The notes beneath the pieces were generated by a model, which was not told the origin of the DNA, made no database searches, and saw nothing but the letters and a program-made list of their open reading frames with translations. Shown piece by piece: positions 34,883 to 45,541 of a stretch of 64,000 nt of DNA. Each line of letters opens with the position of its first letter. Within the stretch, counting starts at the first letter, position 1. The stretch covers positions 1 through 64,000 of the forward strand of contig JAEDFR010000002.1 in NCBI GenBank assembly GCA_016297945.1, read 5' to 3'. The stretch comes from Lachnospiraceae bacterium. Its GTDB lineage: Bacteria > Bacillota > Clostridia > Lachnospirales > Lachnospiraceae. The translations under genes and the position numbers were made by a program.

Positions 34883-36166
34883 TTAAAGTCGAATAACCTT
34901 GGAATTTTTCAGTTCCTGAACAGCTTTCAGAATACCGAATTTTGCATGTGGAAATGTCAGTCCACCTTGAAAATATACGGCATATGGTGGTTTAATTGGA
35001 CCATCTGCAGATAATTCAATGGAACTTCCCGATACAAATGCACCGGCAGCCATAATAACCTGACTGTCATATCCCGGCATATCCCATGGCTCGGGAACTA
35101 CAAAACTGTCAACCGGTGCAGCAGCCTGTATGCCTTTACAAAATGCGACAACACCTTCTTTGGAACCGAACGTAACAGCCTGAATAATATCGTGTCGTGA
35201 TTCTTTTCCGTCAGGAATGACAGAAAAACCAAAATGTTCCATCATATTGGCTGCAAAAACAGCACCTTTAAGTGCACTGCTTACAACCGTCGGAGCAAGA
35301 AAAAGCCCTTGGAAAAAGGAAGGTAATACACCTAAAGATGCACCGACTTCTTTGCCCAATCCGGGAGAAGTAAGACGATATGCTGCATTTTCAATACATT
35401 CTTTTTTTCCGGCTATATAACCTCCAATCGGTGCCAAGCCGCCTCCGGGATTTTTTATCAGGGAACCTACAACCATGTCAGCCCCGACATCACCGGGCTC
35501 TATGGTTTCCACGAATTCACCATAACAATTATCCACCATGCAGATAATGTCCGGACGGATGTCTTTGATAAATGCAATCAATTGGCCGATTCGCTCAACT
35601 GACAATGTTTTTCTTGGCTCATATCCTTTGGAACGCTGGATAGTAACAAGCTTCGTCTTTTCGTTTATGGAAGCTTTGATTTTGTCATAATCAAAGGAAC
35701 CGTCACTTAATAAATCTACTTGGGAATACGTAATTCCATACTCTGCCAGACTTCCTTTTGACGGACGGATACCAATGACTTCTTCCAATGTGTCATAAGG
35801 CTTTCCGACCGGAGAAAGAACTTCATCTCCGGGTCTTAAATTGGACATAAGGGCTAAAGCCAGTGCATGTGTACCGCATGTAATCTGTGGTCGCACCAGT
35901 GCAGCCTCTGTGTGAAATACATTGGCGTATACTTCTTCTAAAGTATCTCGTCCAATGTCATTATAACCATATCCGGTCGTTCCGTATAAACAGGCTTCAG
36001 ATACCTTTGCTTTCTGCATGGCCTGAAGAACTTTTAACTGATTGTACTCAGCTATTTTGTCAATGGAATCGAAGCGCTCTTTCAAATTACTGCAGATCGT
36101 TTCACCCAACCGATAAACATCTTCATCAATTCCAAGATTTTTATATATTTCTTTTGTTTCTGACAT
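34883..36166 (-). CDS. methionine gamma-lyase family (YnbB-type) PLP enzyme
   Basis: A 427-residue fold-type I PLP protein of the group annotated as methionine gamma-lyase family or aluminium resistance protein (Bacillus YnbB). Cofactor-related segments are TTGYGYNDIGRDTLEE, TCGTHALALALMSNLRPGDEVLSP, MVDNCYGEFVE and the probable PLP-lysine region VGSLIKNPGGGLAPIGGYIAG. The reaction is not established for this clade; a C-S lyase activity is a reasonable guess. It is downstream of miaA by about 160 bases. Confidence 0.88.
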   Translation of the reverse strand: MSETKEIYKNLGIDEDVYRLGETICSNLKERFDSIDKIAEYNQLKVLQAMQKAKVSEACLYGTTGYGYNDIGRDTLEEVYANVFHTEAALVRPQITCGTHALALALMSNLRPGDEVLSPVGKPYDTLEEVIGIRPSKGSLAEYGITYSQVDLLSDGSFDYDKIKASINEKTKLVTIQRSKGYEPRKTLSVERIGQLIAFIKDIRPDIICMVDNCYGEFVETIEPGDVGADMVVGSLIKNPGGGLAPIGGYIAGKKECIENAAYRLTSPGLGKEVGASLGVLPSFFQGLFLAPTVVSSALKGAVFAANMMEHFGFSVIPDGKESRHDIIQAVTFGSKEGVVAFCKGIQAAAPVDSFVVPEPWDMPGYDSQVIMAAGAFVSGSSIELSADGPIKPPYAVYFQGGLTFPHAKFGILKAVQELKNSKVIRL

Positions 36167-36325
36167 ATGATTTATTCTCTTTTCTGTTATTAATGTCTGC
36201 TATTTCTTTCTGATAATTCATTCTAATAATTATAATTTACTTGACAGACTTAATGTTGGCTGATTATATAGTAATCTTTATAAAAATTAGCATAAAAATG
36301 ATTAACTGCGATTTCTTGCATCATG

Positions 36326-37255
36326 TTATTTATTGATAATAGATAGCATATAATCCAAAATTGCCTGATTGTCATACAAAAATTCCGGTTTTTCTATCAT
36401 GATGACATCTTTTTCACGTCGAAACCAGGTGAGTTGGCGTTTGGCAAAATGCCTTGTATCTCTTTTGATTAAATAAATGGCGCGGTCTAAATCCGTTTTT
36501 TCATCCAGATAATCCAGAATCTCTTTATATCCAAGCCCCTGCATGGATACATTTTCACGTTTTAACCCCATGTCTTTTAATTGTTTTACTTCTTCTACCA
36601 GACCATTTTGCATCATCTGGTCGACACGTAAATCAATGTTATGATACAAGCGGCTTCGTTCATCATTTAAAACAAAATAGGAAAAGTCATAAGGAGATTT
36701 TTTTTGCCTTTCTTCCATATTGTGCTCTGAAATCTTCTGACCCGTTAAATGATGATATTCCAAAGCTCGTATTATGCGTTTTACATTATTGGGATGAATG
36801 GTTTCGGCTGATTTTTCATCAACCTGTTTTAACATATCATGGAGATAAAATACTCCTTTTTGTGTTGCAATTTCTTCTAACTGAGCACGATAGCTTTCAT
36901 CAGCATTGTTTTTTGTAAAATCAATATCATATAAAACAGACTGAATGTAGAATCCGGTGCCCCCGACTAAAATGGGAATATGTCCATTTGCATAGATACT
37001 TTTTATTGCCTCTTTTGCGTATTTTTGAAACAAAAACACATTAAAATCTTCACGAGGATCCAAAATATCAATTAAATGATGGGGAATTCCGTCCATCTCA
37101 TCCGGTCTGATTTTCGCAGAACCGATATCCATATGCCTATATACCTGCATGGAATCCGCACTGATTATTTCACCGCCTATTTCTTTTGCCAAGGCAATGG
37201 ATAGGGCTGTTTTTCCAACTGCAGTCGGTCCTGTTAATATAATAAGATTATTCAT
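36326..37255 (-). CDS. miaA: tRNA dimethylallyltransferase
   Basis: Transfers a dimethylallyl group to A37 of tRNAs reading UNN codons. The 309 residues contain the P-loop GPTAVGKTALSIALA (9-23), DSMQVYRHMDIGSAK, HHLIDILDP and GGTGFYIQSVLYD. MiaB, which methylthiolates the same base, is encoded just upstream beyond mutS-mutL, so both steps of ms2i6A37 formation are in this cluster. Confidence 0.97.
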   Translation of the reverse strand: MNNLIILTGPTAVGKTALSIALAKEIGGEIISADSMQVYRHMDIGSAKIRPDEMDGIPHHLIDILDPREDFNVFLFQKYAKEAIKSIYANGHIPILVGGTGFYIQSVLYDIDFTKNNADESYRAQLEEIATQKGVFYLHDMLKQVDEKSAETIHPNNVKRIIRALEYHHLTGQKISEHNMEERQKKSPYDFSYFVLNDERSRLYHNIDLRVDQMMQNGLVEEVKQLKDMGLKRENVSMQGLGYKEILDYLDEKTDLDRAIYLIKRDTRHFAKRQLTWFRREKDVIMIEKPEFLYDNQAILDYMLSIINK

Positions 37256-37338
37256 ATCACTTTCCCTTTTATAAATAGTATCGATGGCTAAAGATGTTTT
37301 GCCACCATGATACCATGAATGTATCTGTTTTTATGGCA

Positions 37339-39237
37339 TCATACGATTCTTTTAAACTTCTTTTCCAACTCCTGCCTGCTCATGGAAAACATAGTGGGTC
37401 TTCCGTGCGGACAATGATAAGGGTTATCCAATGCAAACAACTGTTTTAATAATGCTTTTGCTTCTTCATAAGACATTTGCTGATTTCCTTTTACCGATGC
37501 CTTACAAGACATGGAAGCAATTTTTAACAATATAACATCTGGTGTTCCGCGAACCGGTGTGTCAATCAATTCATCCAACACAATTAAAAATAAATCTTTT
37601 GCATTGTTTCCGTATAAATCCATTGGGATGCCTCTGATAGACAGTTCATCTCCACCGAATGGTTCAATCTCAAATCCCAGTTCGGAAAAATAAGATTGAT
37701 AGTTTTGATATGCATTCATCTCAAGAGAACTGGGAGAAACAATGATTGGCGGCATCAATAATTGTGTTGTATTCTTCTTTTGCCTGAGATTGTCTACAAA
37801 GAGTTCATAATTAACCTTTTCATGTGCGGCATGCTGATCAACAAAGTATATGGAATCTTCAAATTCAACAATCCAATAAGTGTCAAAAACCTGACCGATA
37901 ATCTTTAAACCGGTTAGCCGGTTGTTATTGTCCTCTTCTAAAGCCGTTGAAAAAAGCTCCATCTGCTCGACTTTTTTTATAATTGGTTTCGAATCCTGTT
38001 TAATGATATTATCTCCGGTTTTATAAGGTTTTGAAAGAAAGGTCTGACTTTGTTTTGCATTCCCCAGTATTTTGTTCATCTGATAATCCGCTGTTTCACG
38101 AACCAGATTCGTCGGTTGCATTTCCTTTTGAATACGTTTTTCTTCAAAAGGCTCCGGGGCACGTTCCTTTTCTTTTTGAGAAGTGGAATTTTTATCTTTT
38201 TCGCTATCTTTGGAAAGATTCTCCTCCTGATATTCACGAATTAAAATCGTCTCATTTAAAGCGTTTTTCACAGCTTCTTTTACAAATTCGCAAAATGGAA
38301 CCGGATCCATAATCCGGATTTCCATTTTGGTTGGATGTACATTGACATCAATATCTTCTCCGTTCACAGTAAAATGAAGAATGGCAAAAGGATATTTATG
38401 CTGCATCAAAAAGGTCTTATATCCTTCTTCGACTGCCGCCGAGATAATTTTACTTTTAATATATCTTCCGTTTACAAAGAAAGTCTCATAATTGCGGTTT
38501 GCTCTTCCCAGTATGGTTTTTCCGATAAATCCCTGTATTTGAATTCCGTTTTGACAGGCTTGTACCGGAATAATATGATTGGCAACATCTTTTCCGTATA
38601 TCCGGTATATCACATCTGACAGATTTCCGTTTCCGGATGTAAAAAAGCGGGTTTGTCCATTCTGAATAAAGGAAATTGCAACTTCAGGATGTGATAAAGC
38701 AATATGCTGCATCAATTCAAAAACATAGGAACCTTCTGTTGATGATGTATGTAAAAACTTCTTGCGGACAGGTGTATTGTAAAACAGATTTCGAACTAAA
38801 ATTGTGGTTCCGTCCGGAGCACCGATTTCTTCTATGTCTTCCAGGATGCCACCGTTACAACACACTTTCAATCCAAGAAAATCTTCACTTCTTTTCGTAA
38901 TCATTTCTACCTGAGAAACAGCACTGATACTCGATAAAGCTTCACCACGAAATCCCAGACTGGAAATGGCATTTAAATCATCTGCATTGGTAATTTTACT
39001 GGTTGCATGGCGCATAAAAGCAGGTGCCAAATCTTCTTTTGCAATTCCGCATCCGTTATCCGTCACACGAATAAGGGATATACCGCCCTCTTTTATTTCA
39101 ACGGCAATTTTATCTGCCCCGGCATCAATGGCATTTTCCACCAGTTCTTTTACAACACTTGCAGGTTTTTCCACAACTTCTCCGGCTGCTATTTTATCAA
39201 TTGTTTCACTGTCCAGTACATGAATAATTCCGGCCAT
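37339..39237 (-). CDS. mutL: DNA mismatch repair protein MutL
   Basis: Mismatch repair coordinator of 632 residues. The GHKL ATPase N-terminus is intact (IAAGEVVEKPASVVKELVEN at 16-35, DNGCGI, GFRGEALSSI). The linker (about 340-430) is hydrophilic. The C-terminal domain includes DQHAAHEKVNYE, the metal-binding DQHAxxExxxxE endonuclease motif, and CPHGRPTMFSM, so this MutL is of the nicking type. It starts nine bases after mutS. Confidence 0.97.
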   Translation of the reverse strand: MAGIIHVLDSETIDKIAAGEVVEKPASVVKELVENAIDAGADKIAVEIKEGGISLIRVTDNGCGIAKEDLAPAFMRHATSKITNADDLNAISSLGFRGEALSSISAVSQVEMITKRSEDFLGLKVCCNGGILEDIEEIGAPDGTTILVRNLFYNTPVRKKFLHTSSTEGSYVFELMQHIALSHPEVAISFIQNGQTRFFTSGNGNLSDVIYRIYGKDVANHIIPVQACQNGIQIQGFIGKTILGRANRNYETFFVNGRYIKSKIISAAVEEGYKTFLMQHKYPFAILHFTVNGEDIDVNVHPTKMEIRIMDPVPFCEFVKEAVKNALNETILIREYQEENLSKDSEKDKNSTSQKEKERAPEPFEEKRIQKEMQPTNLVRETADYQMNKILGNAKQSQTFLSKPYKTGDNIIKQDSKPIIKKVEQMELFSTALEEDNNNRLTGLKIIGQVFDTYWIVEFEDSIYFVDQHAAHEKVNYELFVDNLRQKKNTTQLLMPPIIVSPSSLEMNAYQNYQSYFSELGFEIEPFGGDELSIRGIPMDLYGNNAKDLFLIVLDELIDTPVRGTPDVILLKIASMSCKASVKGNQQMSYEEAKALLKQLFALDNPYHCPHGRPTMFSMSRQELEKKFKRIV

Positions 39238-39246
39238 TTTATCTCC

Positions 39247-41937
39247 TTACATATGCCAACGGTTTTTACGCAAATTCTGTAATCGGTACAAGGTATTTAA
39301 TGCATCCAAGGGGGTTAAATTGGAAATGTCCAGTTCATCCAGCTCTTTTAAAATATCCTCATCCTTTACAGTATCAAAAAGAGAAATTTGATCTAAGTCA
39401 ACCTGATCATAGTGTTTTACTTTTTTAGGCTCACTTTTTGCATCAACTGCAATATTCTGAACACGTTCGGTAATATCATTGTCCATCAATTGTTCTACAA
39501 TAATTTTAGCACGGTCGATTACCATATCCGGAACGCCTGCCAGTTTTGCCACCTGAATACCGTAGCTTTTATCAGCCCCACCCTTTAAGATTTTTCTGAG
39601 AAAGACAATGTCGTCACCTTGTTCTTTTACTGCAATATAATAATTATTGACATTGTTCATCTTGCCTTCTAATTCAGTCAGTTCATGATAATGTGTTGCG
39701 AATAAGGTTTTGGCTCCAAGCAGTTTTTTGTTGCTGATATGTTCAATTACCGCCCATGCAATGGCAAGTCCGTCAAAGGTGGAAGTTCCTCTTCCTATTT
39801 CATCTAAAATCAAAAGACTGTCTGAGGTGGCATTGCGTAAAATATTAGCAACTTCATTCATTTCAACCATAAAGGTGGACTGTCCACTTGCTAAATCATC
39901 CGAGGCTCCGACGCGTGTAAAAATACGATCGACAAGACCAATATCTGCCTGATCAGCCGGAACAAAGCTGCCAATCTGAGCCATCAAAACGATTAACGCC
40001 GTCTGTCTCATATAAGTGGATTTACCGGCCATATTAGGTCCGGTTATAATGGAAATCAGATTTTTATTGTTATCCAGATAAGTATCATTGGATACAAACA
40101 TATCATGTTCAATCATCTTTTCCACAACCGGATGTCTACCGTTTTTAATCTTTATCGTTCCCTTGATATTTAACTTCGGTCTCACATAATGATTCCGTTC
40201 GGCGACATAGGATAATGATGTAAAAACATCCAGTGCGGCAACGGCTTTTGCTGTTTTTTGTATGCGGTCCATGTTGTCGGCAATATGCTCTCTGATTTCA
40301 CAGAACAAGTCATATTCAATACCACAAAGCTTATCCTCAGCGTTTAAAATGGTGTCTTCCAGTTCTTTTAATTTCGGCATCATATAACGCTCGCCACCGG
40401 TTAAAGTCTGTTTTCGAATCCAGTCATCCGGGACCAGTTCTTTGTAGGAATTGGTTACTTCAAAATAGTAACCGAACACTTTATTGTATCCGATTTTTAA
40501 ATTTTTTATTCCGGTTCTCTCTTTTTCCTGCAATTCCAATTCTGCCAGCCAGTTTTTACCCTCAGTTTTCGCATTTCGGAAATGATCTACGTCTTCATGA
40601 AAACCGGTTTTGATGATGCCACCCTCTCTTATGGAGATTGGAGGTTCCTCCTCAATTGCCTGTTCTATCAGACTGCAGATATCTTCCAACGGATCAATAT
40701 CATCATAGATATTATGCAACAAAGTGCTGTCTTTAAAATCGTCTAAAACCGTACGAATAGAAGGTAACATTTCCAAAGATTTTGAAAAAGCGATTAAATC
40801 CCTCGGGTTTGCTGATTTATAGCTGACTTTTCCAAGTAAACGCTCTAAATCATAGATGGGATTTAAATATTCTCTGATTTCTTCCCGGCCGATGGCATTC
40901 ATACAAAAGGCATCTACGGCATCTAATCGTTTTGCAATCTCCTCTTTATCAATTAAAGGTTGTTCTATGTAACTTCTTAAGGTACGGGCTCCCATAGCTG
41001 TTTTTGTTTTGTCTAAAATCCATAACAGAGAACCCCGTTTTTGTTTTTCGCGTAACGTTTCACACAATTCCAGATTTCTTCTTGTCGAACTGTCCAATAA
41101 CATATATTTACTGGTAATATAAGGACTGATATGAGTAATATGACTTAAGGTTGTTTTTTGTGTTTCAAAAAGATAATTTAATATTGCACCCGCAGCAATC
41201 ATGCCCATAGGAAATGAATCCAAGCCTAAAGAGGTCATGGTCTGTACATGGAAATGTTTTTTTATCCGGTTTTGACAGGTTTCGTCATCAAAATACCAGG
41301 AATCAAGCTGATATACCGTAATTCCCAGTCTGGCACGTAAATCTTCCAAATCAAAACCGCTTACCATAAATGCATCATTACAAATGATTTCCGCAGGAGA
41401 AAATTTGATAATCTCATCAAATAAATTTTTAGAATCTTCAACCTGCGTTGCAAAAAAGTCACCGGTTGTGACATCAATCACAGAAACGCCTATTCTATCC
41501 GAATATGCGATACACATCAGATAATTATTCTTGGTTTCTTCCAGTGACTGCATATTCAGATTGGTACCCGGTGTAACAATCCTGACAACTTCACGTTTTA
41601 CAATGCCTTTTGCAAGCTTGGGGTCTTCTACCTGTTCGCAGATAGCAACCTTATAGCCTTTACTGACCAATTTGGTCAAATATCCGTCGACTGCATGGTA
41701 AGGAATTCCGCACATCGGTGCCCGTTCTTCCAGTCCGCAACTTTTGCCTGTCAAGGTTATTTCCAGTGCTTTGGATGCCTTTAATGCATCATCAAAAAAC
41801 ATTTCATAAAAATCACCGAGACGATAAAATAAAATGCAATCTTCGTATTGCTTTTTTGTCTCCATATATTGTTGCATCATTGGCGTAAGATCTGCCATTT
41901 TTATATCCTGCATGCTGTACTTCTCTCTTCTTGACAA
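39247..41937 (-). CDS. mutS: DNA mismatch recognition protein MutS
   Basis: Mismatch sensor of 896 residues. The N-terminal mismatch-binding Phe-x-Glu motif is FYEMFFDDA (about 47-55); the ATPase has Walker A GPNMAGKSTYMRQ, the ASDDLASGQSTFMVEM signature, Walker B SLLILDEIGRGTSTFDG and the ATHYHELT loop. Transcribed with miaB upstream and mutL downstream. Confidence 0.98.
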   Translation of the reverse strand: MSRREKYSMQDIKMADLTPMMQQYMETKKQYEDCILFYRLGDFYEMFFDDALKASKALEITLTGKSCGLEERAPMCGIPYHAVDGYLTKLVSKGYKVAICEQVEDPKLAKGIVKREVVRIVTPGTNLNMQSLEETKNNYLMCIAYSDRIGVSVIDVTTGDFFATQVEDSKNLFDEIIKFSPAEIICNDAFMVSGFDLEDLRARLGITVYQLDSWYFDDETCQNRIKKHFHVQTMTSLGLDSFPMGMIAAGAILNYLFETQKTTLSHITHISPYITSKYMLLDSSTRRNLELCETLREKQKRGSLLWILDKTKTAMGARTLRSYIEQPLIDKEEIAKRLDAVDAFCMNAIGREEIREYLNPIYDLERLLGKVSYKSANPRDLIAFSKSLEMLPSIRTVLDDFKDSTLLHNIYDDIDPLEDICSLIEQAIEEEPPISIREGGIIKTGFHEDVDHFRNAKTEGKNWLAELELQEKERTGIKNLKIGYNKVFGYYFEVTNSYKELVPDDWIRKQTLTGGERYMMPKLKELEDTILNAEDKLCGIEYDLFCEIREHIADNMDRIQKTAKAVAALDVFTSLSYVAERNHYVRPKLNIKGTIKIKNGRHPVVEKMIEHDMFVSNDTYLDNNKNLISIITGPNMAGKSTYMRQTALIVLMAQIGSFVPADQADIGLVDRIFTRVGASDDLASGQSTFMVEMNEVANILRNATSDSLLILDEIGRGTSTFDGLAIAWAVIEHISNKKLLGAKTLFATHYHELTELEGKMNNVNNYYIAVKEQGDDIVFLRKILKGGADKSYGIQVAKLAGVPDMVIDRAKIIVEQLMDNDITERVQNIAVDAKSEPKKVKHYDQVDLDQISLFDTVKDEDILKELDELDISNLTPLDALNTLYRLQNLRKNRWHM

Positions 41938-41966
41938 AACTATGGTACAAATGAATGACTCTCACA

Positions 41967-43373
41967 TCATTTCATTTCGCCCAAATAATAAAAACCTTTG
42001 CATTCTTTTAAATAAACCGGAACGATTTTCCCGATTAAATCCGGGCATCCCTTAAAATGCACAATCATGTTGTTGGATAATCTTCCGGTTACCAGGGACG
42101 AATCATGCTCATTGATTCCTTCCACTAAAGCATCCAGTGTCTGATGTTCAAAACGCAATGCCTGTTCTCTGGCAGTTTGCTGAACAACAGCCAGCAATTC
42201 ATCAAAATTGCGGGTTACTTCTTCCTGCGGCACCTGATTTTCCATGGCAGCAGCCGGTGTGCCGGTTCGTTTTGAATACTGGAAGGTAAATGCATTGTCA
42301 AACTTGACGGTTTTAATCACATCAATAGTTTCTAACACATCCGCATGCGTTTCACCCGGAAATCCGACAATAATGTCTGTAGTAATGGCAATATCAGGAA
42401 TTTCACGTCTGATTTTTAATGCCAGCTCAACGAATTGTTCTTTGGTATAACACCGGTTCATGGCTTTTAAGATACGATCAGAGCCGGCCTGTAAAGGCAG
42501 ATGCAGATGCTTGCAAATCTTTTTCGAGTTTTTCATCACTTCAATGAGCTCGTCCGATAAATCTTTGGGATGCGATGTCATAAAGCGAATTCTTTCCAGA
42601 CCTTCAATTCTCTCAATACGACGTAATAATTCTGCAAATGTAATCGGATTTTCCAGCTTTTTGCCGTAAGAATTCACATTTTGACCCAAAAGCATGATTT
42701 CAACAACTCCATCTGCTACAAGCCCTTCTATTTCGGAAATGATTTCCTCCGGTTTGCGGCTTCTCTCACGTCCTCTGACATAAGGAACAATACAATAAGA
42801 ACAAAAATTATTACAGCCAAACATAATATTGATGCCGGATTTAAAATGAAATTTTCTTTCTATAGGCAAATCTTCCACAATCTGGTCGGTGTCTTTCCAG
42901 ATATCAATAATCATTTCATCTGCTTCATACATACGAACCAGCAATTCGGCAAATTTAAAAATATTGTGTGTCCCAAAAATCAGGTCGACAAAGCGATAAC
43001 TTGACCGGATTTTATCCAAAACAGTATTTTCCTGCATCATGCATCCGCAAAGACATATTTTCATAAGTGGATTTTTCTTTTTATACCCATTTAATACACC
43101 TAAACGGCCATAGACACGTTGATTGGCGTTATCTCTGACAGTACAGGTATTATATATGACTAAATCCGCATTTTCTTCTTCTATTTCAACGAATCCGACT
43201 GCTTTTAAAATACCGGATAACTTTTCTGAATCACGCGCATTCATCTGACAACCGAAGGTTTGCACACAACAGGTTAGAGGTGAACCTTTATCTTTTGCCT
43301 TTTGTGCGATGATTAATTTAGCTTTTTCGATATATTGATATTGAAGTGTTGCTTCTTCATTCATTCTTAACAT
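41967..43373 (-). CDS. miaB: tRNA-2-methylthio-N6-dimethylallyladenosine synthase
   Basis: Radical SAM methylthiotransferase acting on tRNA position 37. The 468-residue protein has the N-terminal UPF0004 domain (QTFGCQMNARDSEK, with further cysteines in YNTCTVRDNA and CLCGCM), the radical SAM CNNFCSYCIVPYVRGRERS and a C-terminal TRAM domain (about 405-465). It uses the product of MiaA as substrate. Confidence 0.97.
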   Translation of the reverse strand: MLRMNEEATLQYQYIEKAKLIIAQKAKDKGSPLTCCVQTFGCQMNARDSEKLSGILKAVGFVEIEEENADLVIYNTCTVRDNANQRVYGRLGVLNGYKKKNPLMKICLCGCMMQENTVLDKIRSSYRFVDLIFGTHNIFKFAELLVRMYEADEMIIDIWKDTDQIVEDLPIERKFHFKSGINIMFGCNNFCSYCIVPYVRGRERSRKPEEIISEIEGLVADGVVEIMLLGQNVNSYGKKLENPITFAELLRRIERIEGLERIRFMTSHPKDLSDELIEVMKNSKKICKHLHLPLQAGSDRILKAMNRCYTKEQFVELALKIRREIPDIAITTDIIVGFPGETHADVLETIDVIKTVKFDNAFTFQYSKRTGTPAAAMENQVPQEEVTRNFDELLAVVQQTAREQALRFEHQTLDALVEGINEHDSSLVTGRLSNNMIVHFKGCPDLIGKIVPVYLKECKGFYYLGEMK

Positions 43374-43388
43374 TTTCCTTTCAAATAA

Positions 43389-44636
43389 TTACGGGCGAAT
43401 CTGTCCATCTCCTAAAATGCGATATTGATAGGATGTCAATTCCGGTAACCCCAACGGACCACGTGCATGCAGTTTCTGCGTGCTGATACCAATTTCTGCA
43501 CCAAAGCCGAATTCAAAACCGTCTGTAAACCGGGTGGATGCATTCACATATACACATGCTGCATCAATACCTGTCAAAAATTTATCAGCAGCTTCTTTAT
43601 TTTCAGTTATAATTGCTTCAGAATGTTTGGTATTATTGGCATTGATATGACAAATGGCTTCTTCAACATTTTCTACCGTTTTAACGGATATAATATAATC
43701 CAGATATTCTGTTGCAAAATCTTGTGTGGTAGCAGGTTTATAATCGATAAAAAACAGACCTGCATGTTCATCTGCACGAATTTCAACATCTTTTTCTTTT
43801 AAAGCTTTTTCCAATAGCGGAAGAAACTCTTTTTCGATATCTTTGTGTACAACCAGTGATTCACAGGCATTGCATACCCCAATACGCTGTGTTTTGGCAT
43901 TGATAATAATCGGAATCGCCTTATTAAAATCAGCATCCTTATCGACGTAAATATGACAGTTTCCGCTTCCCGTTTCAATAACAGGGATGGTGCTGTTTTG
44001 TACTACACTGCGGATAAGCCCTGCACTTCCACGGGGAATCAAAACATCCACATACTGATTTAACTGCATAAATTTTTTGGTTGTTTCACGATTGGTATCT
44101 TCGATTAGCTGAATAGCATTTTCATCACACTTCATATCCTTCAAAGCATTCCTGATTACTGTTGTAATGGCAATATTGGAATGAATGGCATCAGAACCGC
44201 CTTTTAAAATAACGGCATTTCCGGATTTGAAACACAATCCGAATGCATCTGCCGTCACATTAGGACGGGATTCATAAATAATACCGATAACACCTAACGG
44301 AACACGAACCTTGTTAACAACCAACCCATTCGGTCTTGTATTGGTAGAAAGTACTTCCCCGATAGGATCAGGAAGTGAAACAATCTGTTCCAATCCTTCC
44401 GCCATTGCATAAACACGTTCTTTGTTAAGCTTTAATCTGTCAACTAAACCCTGATGCATTCCGTTTGCAACAGCCTGATTGATATCTTTTTGATTTTCAC
44501 AAAGAATTTTATCACAATGATCGCGGAGACATTGTGCAATATAAGTTAAGCTTTTATTTTTTAGTTCCGTACTTAATATCTGCATTTTATATTTTGCAGA
44601 TACCGCATTTTGTCCAAGTGCTTCCAAATTCATCAT
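43389..44636 (-). CDS. proA: glutamate-5-semialdehyde dehydrogenase
   Basis: Second step of proline synthesis, reducing glutamyl-5-phosphate with NADPH. The 415 residues match ProA throughout: YESRPNVTADAFGLCFKSGNAVILKGG, the catalytic Cys in RIGVCNACESLVV and the C-terminal RFTDGFEFGFGAEIGISTQKLHARGP. The first-step gene proB is 900 bases upstream in the same direction, with a folate enzyme and DUF896 protein between them. Confidence 0.97.
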   Translation of the reverse strand: MMNLEALGQNAVSAKYKMQILSTELKNKSLTYIAQCLRDHCDKILCENQKDINQAVANGMHQGLVDRLKLNKERVYAMAEGLEQIVSLPDPIGEVLSTNTRPNGLVVNKVRVPLGVIGIIYESRPNVTADAFGLCFKSGNAVILKGGSDAIHSNIAITTVIRNALKDMKCDENAIQLIEDTNRETTKKFMQLNQYVDVLIPRGSAGLIRSVVQNSTIPVIETGSGNCHIYVDKDADFNKAIPIIINAKTQRIGVCNACESLVVHKDIEKEFLPLLEKALKEKDVEIRADEHAGLFFIDYKPATTQDFATEYLDYIISVKTVENVEEAICHINANNTKHSEAIITENKEAADKFLTGIDAACVYVNASTRFTDGFEFGFGAEIGISTQKLHARGPLGLPELTSYQYRILGDGQIRP

Positions 44637-44698
44637 ACAATTTGTATCTCCTCTTAAATAATTATGTATTTAAATAAATGATAAATGTAAATCCAAAA

Positions 44699-45277
44699 TC
44701 AATCAGTTATAACAGTATCTACCCGTACATCATATTGTTCATGGGGAACATCTATTATCACCTGAAAAGAATATGCAACCGCCATTTTCGTGCATTCAAT
44801 ACCGGTTTGTGCCAGATATCTGTCATAATATCCTCCCCCATAGCCCAATCGATGACCGGTTGAATCAAACGCCAGACCAGGAAGAATCATGAGTGTATTT
44901 TGTAGTGTATTCTTTTCGGAAGGGGACGTGACCGTGCAACAGACTTCCGGAAAGCTAACACAGGATTCGGACGGTTCTGAAATTCCATGAAACCCACTGT
45001 TACAATCCTCAAATGAATGTATTTCATAAAATTCCATGTCTTTCCCCGAAACTCGTGGAACAAATACATGTTTTCCTGTACTTAATGCATGCATAATAAT
45101 CTGATCTGTCATTACTTCTTTTTGATAATGGATATATACCAAAAGATATTCGGCTTTTTGATAGGCATCTGTGTTTATAAGATGATAAGTAATTTGTTCA
45201 CTTCTCTTTACACATTCTTCGTCAGACAATTGATTTCGCATATGTAACATTTTATTTCTCAGAATTTTTTTGTCCAA
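44699..45277 (-). CDS. 5-formyltetrahydrofolate cyclo-ligase family protein
   Basis: Converts 5-formyl-THF to 5,10-methenyl-THF with ATP, rescuing a dead-end folate. The 192-residue protein has the N-terminal basic stretch (KKILRNKMLHMRNQL) and the C-terminal ATP/folate signature LPGLAFDSTGHRLGYGGGYYDRYL. TTG 45277 is the start, six bases after AGGAG; it overlaps the DUF896 gene by 26 bases. Confidence 0.93.
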   Translation of the reverse strand: MDKKILRNKMLHMRNQLSDEECVKRSEQITYHLINTDAYQKAEYLLVYIHYQKEVMTDQIIMHALSTGKHVFVPRVSGKDMEFYEIHSFEDCNSGFHGISEPSESCVSFPEVCCTVTSPSEKNTLQNTLMILPGLAFDSTGHRLGYGGGYYDRYLAQTGIECTKMAVAYSFQVIIDVPHEQYDVRVDTVITD

Positions 45278-45476
45278 ATTTTTCTCCTAAATTAGTGATG
45301 CTTCCATCTTCTTCCTGAATAATGATATTGTTCAGTTGTCCGCGTAAATTTGCCTTAACGGCATTTACATAATTGCGTCTTAATTCAGCCTGTTCCTTTT
45401 TTTCTTCTTCCGTAAGTCCTTCTTTTTGGGATTTGTGGTATAGTTCATTAATTCTGTCAATGTTTAAATCAGCCAT
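45252..45476 (-). CDS. DUF896 (YnzC-like) small protein
   Basis: A 74-residue soluble protein of the DUF896 family, recognisable by DRINELYHKSQKEGLTEEEKKEQAELRRNYVNAVKA-type residues (about 6-42), a two-helix hairpin. A member in Bacillus (YnzC) lies in the SOS yneA region, though the role is unknown. Here it is in the proline and folate group rather than beside lexA. Confidence 0.9.
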   Translation of the reverse strand: MADLNIDRINELYHKSQKEGLTEEEKKEQAELRRNYVNAVKANLRGQLNNIIIQEEDGSITNLGEKFGQKNSEK

Positions 45477-45541
45477 TATCGTTTCCTTTTTTGCTTTGCT
45501 TGTTTTTGTGATATTATATATTACTTTTTATGTATTGCATT